A DNA stretch of 64,000 nt from CBDEGK01 sp965237855 (lineage in GTDB: Bacteria; Pseudomonadota; Gammaproteobacteria; Pseudomonadales; Halieaceae): contig CBDEGK010000004.1 in NCBI GenBank assembly GCA_965237855.1, forward strand, positions 496,001 to 560,000, given 5' to 3'. How positions within the stretch are numbered: position 1 is the first letter of the stretch; each line of letters opens with the position of its first letter. Below, one piece after another: positions 16,846-25,742 of this stretch. The translations under genes were made by a program, and so were the position numbers. Under the pieces are notes generated by a model that made no database searches, was not told the origin of the DNA, and saw only the letters and a program-made list of their open reading frames with translations.

Positions 16846-16902
16846 CAAGGGCCGCTATATAGACGATATCCGTACCGCCATGTATTATGCCCGTCCCCAC
16901 AT

Positions 16903-16979
<77 letters not shown>

Positions 16980-17168
16980 ATATTCCCCATTATGTCAGTG
17001 GGTTATATATTCCCTTTCCAATGACAGCAACTCACGTACTGATCATTTATAAATATCCAGCGCGTATCCAGCAATAATGACCACGATCCGAAAAAGAGCT
17101 ACCCTTCTTGATCTAACGTTCTAAGACTTGTCCAGACGAGTTATCTAAGCAAGGTAGTGATCTAAGCT

Positions 17169-18023
17169 GTGACCAATATGGCGCCTAAAACTTCTTACAA
17201 GTTTGATTCAAGGGATTTGTCACGGGTGCTTCTTGAATCCGCCAACAGCGAAGGCGTTCCGGAACGCGATGCACTGGAGTTTTTGCAGAAACACCAAGAA
17301 AACAAGCTGATCTTGGTTGCCGCTATGCCCAAATCTGGCTCCACCTTTCTGAGCAACACACTGGCAGCGATCGCAGACCTGCGTATGTTTCGACTTAGCT
17401 CAGGCTACTCCACCAACGAGCACGACCTTTATCTACCGGCAATGATCTTCGGAAAGATGACTGGCTGTGTGTCGCTGCTCCACATGCGCGGCACCTATCA
17501 CAACGTTCAGCTTATGAAACGGTTCAAGATTCGACCGATTGTGCTGGTGAGAGATATCTTCGACATCATTGTCAGCCTGACACACGATCTCATGGAAATG
17601 AGACAGCGGGAGACAACACCCACCGGCCAGACTGGCTACTCCTTTATTTGGTTGGATGAATCTTTCAACGAGTTTGATCAGACAGAACTCACTGATGCGA
17701 TCATCGAACTGGCCCTGCCGTGGTTCGTCAACTTTTATGCGTCCTGGTACACGCTATGCGAACGGGGTGATATCGAGGCATCCTGGGTGACATACGAAGA
17801 GTTGCTCAGCGCCAAGGAACAAACTATGCGGATATTATTGGCCGAGCAGGGCATTGGCGAAGACACGAATATCAACCCAGAGCTCTTGTCGCGGAAATAC
17901 CGTACCTATCGAACTGCGAAGATAGGCGGCGGTGAAATTGAGCTGACTGATGATCAAAGAACCCGTATCCGCGACAAATTCCGCTTCTACCCGAACATGG
18001 ATCTAAGCCGCATTGGGCTGTAG
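17169..18023 (+). CDS. sulfotransferase-family protein
   Basis: A 284-residue protein with the 5'-phosphosulfate-binding loop of PAPS sulfotransferases, PKSGSTF at 54-60. The 3'-phosphate-binding region is RPIVLVRDIFDIIVSLTHD (about 117-136). Such enzymes move sulfate from PAPS to a carbohydrate, lipid or small molecule. I keep the GTG at 17169. The ATG three codons later (17178) is an alternative, and neither has a strong ribosome site. Codon use looks more AT-rich than in flanking genes. The gene sits alone between the tRNA-Arg and a short repeat of the tRNA end, which hints at acquisition. Confidence 0.78.
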   Translation: MTNMAPKTSYKFDSRDLSRVLLESANSEGVPERDALEFLQKHQENKLILVAAMPKSGSTFLSNTLAAIADLRMFRLSSGYSTNEHDLYLPAMIFGKMTGCVSLLHMRGTYHNVQLMKRFKIRPIVLVRDIFDIIVSLTHDLMEMRQRETTPTGQTGYSFIWLDESFNEFDQTELTDAIIELALPWFVNFYASWYTLCERGDIEASWVTYEELLSAKEQTMRILLAEQGIGEDTNINPELLSRKYRTYRTAKIGGGEIELTDDQRTRIRDKFRFYPNMDLSRIGL

Positions 18024-18032
18024 GGCGGGCCA
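18023..18032 (+). repeat. direct repeat of the tRNA-Arg 3' end (right copy)
   Basis: An exact copy of the tRNA terminal decamer GGGCGGGCCA. With 16970-16979 it brackets 1053 bp containing only the sulfotransferase gene. No integrase gene is present between them. Confidence 0.35.
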
Positions 18033-18039
18033 TATCACA

Positions 18040-18872
18040 TCAAGGCTCCGACCCCGCATTCCCCGCTTGCTGCGTTGATTTTGAATAGTGAATCTCCATG
18101 CACTCCGGGCAGATAGAGTGGCTGAACTCTGCTTCGGTTCTGCTTCGAACATAGACGGCAACATCTTCCCAGAGGCCCGCGTCATCGCGCACTTTGTGAC
18201 AATGGCCGCAGATGGGAATGATGCCATGCAGTGTCTTGATCTGCTGCGCCGCGTCCTCCAGGTCGAGCTGTGTCTCGACCAGGTCGTGGTAGGTCCGTGA
18301 TGCCAGACGCCCCTCTCTGAGAAAGAATGCGAACAGCACAAGGGTTCCCAGTGTCAGGACCATTCCATTCCAGTCGAGCCGAAGCCCGGTATCAGAGCCG
18401 CAGTCAGGGGGAGCATCACGGTGAACAAAAACAGTCGGTGCACGGTGAGCCGGGTCGACAGCGAACTGGTTCCCGCCGCCGCCGCGGCAGAACAGAACAA
18501 CAGCGCCATGAACGATGGGGGAGTAAGTCCGTACTGGAGCACGATGGCAGCGCTGGACACGCTAAACACAGCAGCCTGCATTAACAACAAGACAGTGAAT
18601 AGCGTTATCGCGCGTTCACCAATCAGTTCATAGCGTGCCTCGAACCCACGCGAATACCAGATGCGTATGGCCCCGAGAATCGCGAGCACGGTCAACATGC
18701 TAATTGAGATGATCGGGTACTCGGTTTTCAGGGAGCTGCCGAGCACGGTAAACAGCGCGACTGTCGGGTAAAGAGCGGGGCCGTGCGCGGAACGCTTGCC
18801 GAGCTCAGTGGCGGAAAGCTGTCGGTATATCTGCTCCCGTCCGGCGACCGTGTTACTACGGGTATTAGTCAT
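18040..18872 (-). pseudogene. membrane sensor gene broken by a 5 bp tandem duplication
   Basis: Two frames overlap. The first (18872-18354, 172 residues) has about five membrane helices. The second (18363-18040, 107 residues) supplies a last helix (VLTLGTLVLFAFFL), a short coiled coil and a Cys-rich module with ICGHCHKVRDD and ICPECMEIHY. That module is often the C-terminus of bacterial sensory proteins with PAS, GAF or receiver parts. The junction contains GGAATGGAAT (18361-18370 on the plus strand). Removing one GGAAT joins the frames exactly, giving STGMVLTLG and a protein of about 276 residues. The whole was probably a membrane sensor without an output kinase. Translation of two separate proteins, with the second start just before the first stop, is the alternative. 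Confidence 0.7.
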
Positions 18873-18903
18873 GTGTCTCTCTCTTAACTCTACTCAGTCT
18901 AGG

Positions 18904-19707
18904 CTATCCGCTACGAAACGGATGGCTGAGCAGGCGATGCAACCAGAGCTCACCACTACCCGGGTATGCCGGCACCCCAACCGTCATCTCTTCGTGGCCG
19001 GCCTGCGGCTGCTCACAGTAACTGCCAAACAATCGATCCCACCAGGGGAAGTTAAAACCAAAGTTGCAATTCATCTCTGAATCGGCGGTTGAGTGATGAA
19101 TCCGGTGCATATCAGGTGTGACCAACACCCGGCGCAGCAGCCGATCAATACGGGGCGAGATATAGATGTTGCCGTGATTAAACACCGAGGTAACATTGAG
19201 GATGACCTCTGCCAACAACACGGCGATGGCTGGCGGGCCCAGGGCCAGCACGATGAGGATTTTTATCAGCATCGACAGCACAATCGATACCGGGTGAAAA
19301 CGAATGCCGGTGGAGGCATCAAAATCCGGGTCGGCGTGATGCATACGGTGCAGCGGCCACAGAAAGGGTAGCCAGTGATAGAGTCGATGTTGCCAATAGA
19401 TGGCCAGGTCAAACAACAGCACAAACAGCACAACGCTCAACCAGCCCGGCAGCTGCCACCAGTTGAATAAACCCCAGTGCTTTTCCTGTGCCAGCACCGC
19501 GGCCGCTACCGCCAACAGCGGGAAAACGGCCGCCAGAATGACACTGTTGAGGGTACTGATAGAAAAATTATTAAGCCAGCGGATGGGCTTGGAATAGGCT
19601 GACTGCCGCCGCGGGCGCAGTGTTTCCCAGGCCAATACAATGGCCACGATCGCGAGAAACGCAATCAATCGCAGCGCTGTGCTCTCATCGGGGTTTATCG
19701 ACAGCAT
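18904..19707 (-). CDS. sterol desaturase / fatty acid hydroxylase family protein
   Basis: A 267-residue integral membrane di-iron enzyme with four hydrophobic segments. It has the His clusters of the family: HRLYH, HRMHH and MHRIHH, with a further His in FNHGN. It hydroxylates or desaturates a lipid or sterol-like substrate using oxygen. The gene starts 14 bp after the hydrolase gene of the PHA cluster and may be its last member. No substrate can be assigned. Confidence 0.88.
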   Translation of the reverse strand: MLSINPDESTALRLIAFLAIVAIVLAWETLRPRRQSAYSKPIRWLNNFSISTLNSVILAAVFPLLAVAAAVLAQEKHWGLFNWWQLPGWLSVVLFVLLFDLAIYWQHRLYHWLPFLWPLHRMHHADPDFDASTGIRFHPVSIVLSMLIKILIVLALGPPAIAVLLAEVILNVTSVFNHGNIYISPRIDRLLRRVLVTPDMHRIHHSTADSEMNCNFGFNFPWWDRLFGSYCEQPQAGHEEMTVGVPAYPGSGELWLHRLLSHPFRSG

Positions 19708-19721
19708 GGAATCATCGCTCT

Positions 19722-20810
19722 CTACGCCATAAACCAGTCCAGTATCAGGCTATTCTCTTCTCTTGGATAGGTATGGGACAAATCAGCCAGTTCCCGGTAC
19801 ACCAGTTCTGCACCGGCCCTGGTGAGCGCATCCCGGGCCGTTCGCGCAATATCCACATTGAACATCCAGTCCCGCTCGCCATGCACCAGGTACACCGGTT
19901 TACCCCTCACGGCGGGGCGCCCCTCCAATAGCATGGGGTGAAAGGTGCCACTGATCGGCGCCAGATGGGTAAAGGGCGCATCTTGTTCAAGGCCGCTCAA
20001 CCAGGAGTAGGTCGCGCCATCGGACATCCCCGTCAGTAAGATGCGACTGGTATCGACCTGCCACTGCTCACAGGCGCCCTTAACAATTTGCTGCAGGGTA
20101 GCCGCGTCGACATCCTCCCCCACCAGCGACCAGGTTGTGCCCTGTGAGGTCGGACTCAACAGGATAAAGCCGCGCGCTCGCGCCTCGCGCAGCCAACTCC
20201 ACAAGGTATCTGCGCCGTGGCCGCTGCCGCCATGTAACGCGACGACCAAAGACCAGTCACGATCTGGCTGGTAATATTCAGGCACGTAAATACTCAGCCC
20301 ACCTCGCTCTCGGCGGCTGTTGGCGGCGTGCATTATGCCGACGTCATCCCGACGACTCTCATCCGCCTGGCGCAGTCTATCCAGCAATTGGTCGTCGTCG
20401 CGGAAACGCGGCTCCAGGTAGAAGCGGCTAACCGTGGGCAGCATACGGGATACGGGGTACAAGGCTTCAATTGAGCGGGTAGATTTTCGCAGTGCCCGAA
20501 AAGCCTCCATGGCCAGGTTCGGCCCCGACCCTGCCTGTTGCAGGCCTGCCACGGCAGCCAACGCGTAGTCCGCGGAAGTGCCCAGGCATTGCTGAAAGAA
20601 GGCAACCTGGTCTGGCCAGCGCTTTTCATCCAGTTGCCGCCGCGCTTGTTCCAGGTCTGTGCAATCAATATCGAGTGAGGCAAGTGTGTGCGTCAGTTCA
20701 GGCGGGTGCAGACTGCGCGCCACAAATTCCAGTAGCTCCAGGGTCGCCAACAATGGTGGCACCAGATCTGCCAGGTGGTCGGCAACAAGTTCTTCTTCTC
20801 GATCATCCAT
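19722..20810 (-). CDS. alpha/beta hydrolase, carboxylesterase/dienelactone-hydrolase-like
   Basis: A 362-residue protein. An all-helical N-terminal part (about 1-150) precedes an alpha/beta-hydrolase domain. The oxyanion loop is LHGGSGHG, the nucleophile elbow is GMSDG, an acid lies in HGERDWMFNV, and the catalytic His is in LSHTYPREE. The catalytic half resembles carboxylesterases and extracellular-type PHB depolymerases (LpqC-like). It has no signal peptide, so it acts in the cytoplasm. Its place after phaC and phaZ suggests a role in turnover of PHA oligomers or another ester. That role is inferred. Confidence 0.72.
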   Translation of the reverse strand: MDDREEELVADHLADLVPPLLATLELLEFVARSLHPPELTHTLASLDIDCTDLEQARRQLDEKRWPDQVAFFQQCLGTSADYALAAVAGLQQAGSGPNLAMEAFRALRKSTRSIEALYPVSRMLPTVSRFYLEPRFRDDDQLLDRLRQADESRRDDVGIMHAANSRRERGGLSIYVPEYYQPDRDWSLVVALHGGSGHGADTLWSWLREARARGFILLSPTSQGTTWSLVGEDVDAATLQQIVKGACEQWQVDTSRILLTGMSDGATYSWLSGLEQDAPFTHLAPISGTFHPMLLEGRPAVRGKPVYLVHGERDWMFNVDIARTARDALTRAGAELVYRELADLSHTYPREENSLILDWFMA

Positions 20811-20841
20811 AGCCAGAGGAGAGTAACCTATGCTGGTGAGA

Positions 20842-21636
20842 TTAGCGGAGGAAAGATTCGATCTCAGGCACCAGTCGTCTGGCCCGGGTCAACAGGAACA
20901 AATGCCCGCAATCCACCACCCGCAATCGCGCATTCGGAATCCGGGCGGCCATAACGCGGGCGTTGACCAATGGGATGATGGGGTCGTCATCACCTGCCAA
21001 AACCAGTGTGGGCTGCTTGATTTTGTGCAACCAGGGCAAACTGGTCCAGCCCAGCAGCGAAAACATCTGGTAGTAATAACCCAGCACACTGGGTGCTTTC
21101 ATATTGGCCGCATGGTTGGCTGCCTTAACCTTATTGGTGCGGAGGCTGCCGCCGTAGAGTTTGCCGGCGTTCTTTTCCATGTACTCGGGCACCAGGTAGC
21201 GCAGCGGGCTGGACATGCGCAGCATCACCGCCAAGCGCGGGGGCACAGCGATGTTGCCGGTGGTGGTCGCCGCCAGGATCAGGCGCCGACACACCGTCGG
21301 AAACTGTTTGGCAAACTGCTGGGCCAACATACCACCCCAGGAAATTCCGAGGATATCGACCTGGGCAAAGCCAAGCCGTTCCACCAGCTCCGCCGCCAAT
21401 GCCGCATGACGCCGGGGTCGCCAGGGGTAGCCCGGCGATTGCGAACGACCGGCACCGGGCACATCGTAAATGATCACCCGGGTGTTACGCATTTCTTCCA
21501 GGAACGGGTAAATCAACTCCATAGAACCGCCAATACCGTTGAAAAACAGCAGGGGAATGCTGGGCAGGTCGGCATTGTGCTCACAGACACGAATGCGCAA
21601 CCCGTCCAACGTCATGTAACGCGGTTTCAGCTCCAT
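20842..21636 (-). CDS. phaZ: intracellular medium-chain PHA depolymerase
   Basis: A depolymerase of about 264 residues that cleaves stored medium-chain PHA. It matches the Pseudomonas PhaZ pattern closely: LLFFNGIGGSMELIYPF, nucleophile GISWGG, then GYYYQMFSLLGWTSLPWLHK and the acid loop LVLAGDDDPIIPL, with the catalytic His in DCGHLFLLTRA. I start it at the ATG at 21636. A TTG directly after the phaC stop (21654) would add six residues. It directly follows phaC, the arrangement of the Pseudomonas pha locus. Confidence 0.9.
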   Translation of the reverse strand: MELKPRYMTLDGLRIRVCEHNADLPSIPLLFFNGIGGSMELIYPFLEEMRNTRVIIYDVPGAGRSQSPGYPWRPRRHAALAAELVERLGFAQVDILGISWGGMLAQQFAKQFPTVCRRLILAATTTGNIAVPPRLAVMLRMSSPLRYLVPEYMEKNAGKLYGGSLRTNKVKAANHAANMKAPSVLGYYYQMFSLLGWTSLPWLHKIKQPTLVLAGDDDPIIPLVNARVMAARIPNARLRVVDCGHLFLLTRARRLVPEIESFLR

Positions 21637-21654
21637 TGTTACTGCCACCGGCAA

Positions 21655-23355
21655 TCAGTACACATAGGTACCGGGCGCCGCCTCCAGCGGTGGGTAGCTA
21701 TCCTTCCTGCCCACAGATTTACGCGCCCGTACTCTGCGCCCACCATGGGCGCTAAGCCACTCGGCCCAGTCGTGCCACCAGGTACCCATCTGCTGTTCGG
21801 CACCGGCTTGCCAGTCTGCCGAAGACTCGGGCAAGTCATCGCGGGTGAAGAAGTTTGATTTAGGGTTACCCGGCGGATTCACCATCGCCTGAATATGACC
21901 ACTATTGCTGAGGATGAAACGAATGTCGCCACCCATCAGCTGGGTGCTGCGATAACAAGCATGCCAGGGTGTAATGTGATCCGTGGTGCCACCCACCATG
22001 TATTTATCATAGGTCAGCCCCGACAGATCAATTGCTTCACCCAACACGGTCAGGTCTCCTGGCGTTACCAGCGGATTACTTTGCATGAGGTCGAGAAAGT
22101 CGCTGTGCAGCTGGGCTGGCAAATTGGTGGTGTCATTGTTCCAGAACAAGATATCAAATGCCGGCGGCTTGTTGCCCATCAGGTAGTTGTTTACCACGTA
22201 GTTCCATATCAGGTCGTTGGGACGCATCAGGTTGAATACGCGAGACAATTCTTTGCCATCGAGAATGCCTTTTTTGGCTGAGGCCTTACGCGCTCTTTCA
22301 AGCCCATCCTCGGAGGCAAACAAGGTGACATCGGAATCATTGCGCTGCTGATCCAGAACACACACCATCAGGGTCAGGGTATTAACCACGTCGACATTTT
22401 TCGCGTTTAGATAGGCCGCGAATATGGACGCGGTAATGCCACCGGAACAGGCCCCCATGAGATTGAAGCGCGGCTGCCCGCTTATCTCGCTGACGGCCTC
22501 AGCAGCGTCCACCAGTGCTGCGATGTAATCATCAAGCGACCAGTGTCGCTCCTTCGCCGTCGGGTTGCGCCAGCTCACAGCAAACACGGTATTGCCCTGC
22601 TCTACCAGGAATTTGAACATGCTTTTTGCCGGTGACACGTCGAACACGTAGAACTTGTTGATCTGCGGCGGAATTATCAGCATGGGCACTTGAGAAACAG
22701 AGCCGGTCTGGGGCGCGTACTGGATTAATTCCAGCATGTCATTGCGGAATACCACATTGCCTGGGGTATTCGCCATATTGACGCCCACTTCAAACTGGGA
22801 CTTATCAACCTGTGAAGGCATGCGGTTGTTATGCCGCCAGTCCGATGCCAGGTGACGCATGCCCTGCACCAGGCTGCCACCCCTGGTGGCACGGGCTTTC
22901 TTCAGCGCTGCTGGATTGGTCAGCAGGTTGTTGCTCGGTGCCACGCTGTCGGTGAGTATATCGGCCACGAAACGGGCCTTGCGATCATCATCATCTGCCA
23001 GTTCGAGGTCGTCTATCCATTGATCGAAGGATTCGTCCAAGGCCAGGTAAGCCTGGAGCACGCGCCGGTAAAACCCAGACTCCTGCCAGCTTTCATCGGC
23101 AAAGCGTCGGTCTTTCCTGGCGACGGTGTACTCGGTCTTTCCGGCCACAACATCCACCAATTTTCCGGCCAGGGAAGCGCTGTGCTTGGCGGCCACCAGG
23201 GGTTGTTTAATTAACTGGAATGCGGTCGCCTTCAGGGCCTCAGTCAGGTCTTCCTGACGCACGCCTACCAGCGGACTAAGACCAGCTACGCCCTCGGCCG
23301 CTTCGCTGATAACCCGATCATTCTTGCGCTTACGCGCGCTATTACTGTTACTCAT
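21655..23355 (-). CDS. phaC: class II poly(3-hydroxyalkanoate) synthase
   Basis: A polymerase of about 566 residues that links 3-hydroxyacyl-CoA units at the surface of storage granules. The lipase-like box is GACSGG with the active Cys at 303. The acid lies in GGTTDHITPWH and the base in NSGHIQAMVNPPG. The segments PPQINKFYVFDVSP and FAVSWRNPT, a length above 560 residues and an adjacent phaZ all favour class II (medium-chain) over class I. I start it at the ATG at 23355, nine bases after a GAGGG ribosome site. The GTG two codons earlier is too close to that site. Confidence 0.93.
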   Translation of the reverse strand: MSNSNSARKRKNDRVISEAAEGVAGLSPLVGVRQEDLTEALKATAFQLIKQPLVAAKHSASLAGKLVDVVAGKTEYTVARKDRRFADESWQESGFYRRVLQAYLALDESFDQWIDDLELADDDDRKARFVADILTDSVAPSNNLLTNPAALKKARATRGGSLVQGMRHLASDWRHNNRMPSQVDKSQFEVGVNMANTPGNVVFRNDMLELIQYAPQTGSVSQVPMLIIPPQINKFYVFDVSPAKSMFKFLVEQGNTVFAVSWRNPTAKERHWSLDDYIAALVDAAEAVSEISGQPRFNLMGACSGGITASIFAAYLNAKNVDVVNTLTLMVCVLDQQRNDSDVTLFASEDGLERARKASAKKGILDGKELSRVFNLMRPNDLIWNYVVNNYLMGNKPPAFDILFWNNDTTNLPAQLHSDFLDLMQSNPLVTPGDLTVLGEAIDLSGLTYDKYMVGGTTDHITPWHACYRSTQLMGGDIRFILSNSGHIQAMVNPPGNPKSNFFTRDDLPESSADWQAGAEQQMGTWWHDWAEWLSAHGGRRVRARKSVGRKDSYPPLEAAPGTYVY

Positions 23356-23463
23356 CGCCACGTACCCTCTTGGATGTTGGTTCTTTTAGTGTAGCCATTC
23401 TCACTTGTACGGGCCTCGGGCAGAAGGTTATGATGGGACATAAACGAATCATTTGGGGACAGG

Positions 23464-24534
23464 GTGTCAAAGGTGGCCAAACAAGGGCTTGCGACCGCTG
23501 GTTTCGATGAGTACCGCGGCATCTACCTGAAGCGGATTCCCACCTATTCCTTCCCGCTGATGCTCGATGTGGCGGCCCAGCACGGTGCCGACCCAGACAA
23601 AATCCTCGAGCACTGTGAATTCACCCACGAGGATCTGCAACGAGAGGAAACCCTGGTCTCGTTTTTACAAGCCGCCAAATTCATTCGCCACGTATTGGCT
23701 CATACCCCACGCCCGGATATCGGCCTGCTTACCGGCAACAGTTATACCATCGCTACCTACGGTGTGCTGGGTTACGCCATGATGAGTTGTCCCACCTGGC
23801 TCGAGGCCTTGCGACTGGCCAACAGTTACTACAAGGCGGCCAGCTCGCTGGTGCATATCCAGATCACTGAGTCTGAAAACATGGACCGGGTTCGTGTACA
23901 GGCACTGCCCTTCTATCCCGACCTGGTCGATATCGAACCCTTCACGGTGGAAAAACTGTTCACCAGCCTCATCGCCACCACCCGGCCGCTACTGGCTAAG
24001 ACCGCCTACCCGATAAGCGCCAAATTCAGCTACCCCGCACCCGACTATGCGGATGAGTACATGGCGTACTTCAAGTGCCCGCTGGAGTTTGATGCAGGCG
24101 GCAATTACTTTGAGTGGGATCTGGAAACCCTGCAACAACCGGTGCTGGCCGCCAATGCCGTCAGCGCCGAGATCGCTCGCAAGCTGTGCCAGCAATTTGT
24201 CAGTCAGCACCATCAGCCAGACGGCATTGCCCACAAGGTCAGCGAAATGCTGTTACAACAGCCGGGGCGGTTGTTGAGCATGGAAGAGATGGCGGAGCGC
24301 CTGCATGTCAGCAGCCGCACCTTGCGGCGTAAGCTGCGCAGTGAAGACACCACTTTCCAGGCCATTTGCGATGACGTGCGGCACAATATCTCGCGTGCTT
24401 ACCTGCAAAACTCACGCCTCAGTGTCGAAGAAATAGCTGACCTGGTGGGGTTTTCAGAAACCACCAACTTTCGCCGCGCCTTCAAGCGCTGGGAGGGACA
24501 GGCACCGGCCACCTATCGGCGGCAAATGGCTTAA
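23464..24534 (+). CDS. AraC-family transcriptional regulator
   Basis: A 356-residue regulator. Residues 25-210 form the arabinose-binding-like domain found in OruR/ArgR-type activators of Pseudomonas. Residues 255-350 hold the two helix-turn-helices (MEEMAERLHVSSRTLRRKL and VEEIADLVGFSETTNFRRAFKRW). It starts with GTG after GGGGACAGG. It diverges from phaC with about 110 bp between the starts, so it may control PHA metabolism. The ligand is unknown. Confidence 0.88.
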   Translation: MSKVAKQGLATAGFDEYRGIYLKRIPTYSFPLMLDVAAQHGADPDKILEHCEFTHEDLQREETLVSFLQAAKFIRHVLAHTPRPDIGLLTGNSYTIATYGVLGYAMMSCPTWLEALRLANSYYKAASSLVHIQITESENMDRVRVQALPFYPDLVDIEPFTVEKLFTSLIATTRPLLAKTAYPISAKFSYPAPDYADEYMAYFKCPLEFDAGGNYFEWDLETLQQPVLAANAVSAEIARKLCQQFVSQHHQPDGIAHKVSEMLLQQPGRLLSMEEMAERLHVSSRTLRRKLRSEDTTFQAICDDVRHNISRAYLQNSRLSVEEIADLVGFSETTNFRRAFKRWEGQAPATYRRQMA

Positions 24535-25115
24535 GCTGAAATACACTCCGCCAAAATAGGCGCCACCCAGGGTTTTTCCCGTTGAATCTCTGCCTCGGTC
24601 AAACCGGTCAGCTCGTAGGGAAGAACCAACCACTGTTCCGTCTCGTGCAGGTAGTAATCCGGCACCCGCTCGGTGCGGTTGCGGGAAGGCTTATAGAACG
24701 GCACCGCAATACGTGTGTCCTCAGGCATATTGAGACGAGTCTTGGCCTGCAGCCGATTGATAACGGCCTCGATATTGTGGCCACTGCTGAACACGTCATC
24801 AACGATAAGCAGCTTGTCGGTGTAGTTCAGGTTTTCAAACAGGTATTGCAGACCGTGGACGCGAATACCCTCCGGGCTGTCGACGCGCTGCAGGTAATCA
24901 TCCATGCCCCGGTAGGAGGTTCTAATAGCAATATGATCGGTGAGAACACCCAGGTATTGCAGGCATTCCTGTACGTAAATGCCCACCGTTGACCCGCCGC
25001 GCCATACGCCAACTATGAAATCCGGGCGAAAACCACTCTCATAGATCAGTACTGCCAGGCGAAAGGAGTCATTGATCAGCGCTTCCTCCTGAACGAATAC
25101 TTTGTCAGTTGCCAC
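24531..25115 (-). CDS. phosphoribosyltransferase (type I, hypoxanthine/xanthine-like)
   Basis: A 194-residue enzyme with the type I PRTase fold. The PRPP-binding loop is LLIVDDVFSSGHN (about 91-103), and the early pyrophosphate loop contains VWRGGSTVG. It would convert a nucleobase plus PRPP to a nucleotide. It is paralogous to the divergent gene at 25167, sharing the FRPDFIVGVWRGG and YYLHETE patterns. The GTG start at 25115 is the only one that keeps the conserved N-terminal strand. The substrate is probably a purine, given the catabolic operon nearby. That is inferred. Confidence 0.85.
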   Translation of the reverse strand: MATDKVFVQEEALINDSFRLAVLIYESGFRPDFIVGVWRGGSTVGIYVQECLQYLGVLTDHIAIRTSYRGMDDYLQRVDSPEGIRVHGLQYLFENLNYTDKLLIVDDVFSSGHNIEAVINRLQAKTRLNMPEDTRIAVPFYKPSRNRTERVPDYYLHETEQWLVLPYELTGLTEAEIQREKPWVAPILAECISA

Positions 25116-25166
25116 GGCGACAAACGCCTCCAGATTTTGTTGGACGAGCGCACTATACTACGCCAC

Positions 25167-25742
25167 ATGACGAACAAAGTTTATCTGTCCGCCCAACAAC
25201 TACTGGAAGATTCCTTCAAGCTGGGAGCGCAAATTGTCGCCAGCGGTTTTCGGCCCAGCGTCATGATCGCGATCTGGCGTGGCGGCACACCGGTCGGCAT
25301 CGCCGTGCAGGAACTGCTGGCCTACGCCGGTATCGAAACTGATCACATCGCCATTCGTACCTCCTCCTATAGCGGCATAGACGGGCGCGACACTGACATT
25401 CGCATTCACGGCATGAACTACCTGATCAAGCATATTCGACACGAGGACAATCTGCTGATTGTCGACGATGTGTTTGACACCGGCCACACGATCGCCGCTG
25501 TTATCGATCACCTGCAGGCCATGGCCCGGCTCAACACGCCGGCCAATATCCGCGTGGCAGTGCCCTACTACAAGCCCACGCGCAATGAAACCGAGCGCAG
25601 CCCGGACTACTACCTGCACGAAACCGAGGACTGGCTCAAGTACCCTCATTCACTGGAGGGGTTGAGCATCGAAGAGATCCGGCAGAATCGCCCGCAGCTC
25701 TACGACATAATCAAATCACACCTGCCGAACGCCGAATCGTGA
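25167..25742 (+). CDS. phosphoribosyltransferase (type I), divergent paralogue
   Basis: A 191-residue PRTase with PRPP loop LLIVDDVFDTGHT and pyrophosphate loop IWRGGTPVG. It ends with the same PDYYLHETEDWL hood segment as the divergent gene. I start it at the ATG at 25167 (MTNKVYLSAQQ). A TTG ten codons upstream is less likely. The divergent starts are only about 50 bp apart, so both genes share one small control region. Its stop overlaps the GTG of the MASE1 sensor gene by 4 bp, which ties purine salvage to that sensor in one transcript. Confidence 0.85.
   Translation: MTNKVYLSAQQLLEDSFKLGAQIVASGFRPSVMIAIWRGGTPVGIAVQELLAYAGIETDHIAIRTSSYSGIDGRDTDIRIHGMNYLIKHIRHEDNLLIVDDVFDTGHTIAAVIDHLQAMARLNTPANIRVAVPYYKPTRNETERSPDYYLHETEDWLKYPHSLEGLSIEEIRQNRPQLYDIIKSHLPNAES

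Noticed and set aside
20830..21858. A 342-codon open frame on the plus strand opposite phaZ and the end of phaC.
   Set aside because: It is antisense to two well-recognised genes, shows Gln/His/Arg-rich composition typical of a shadow frame and matches no family.
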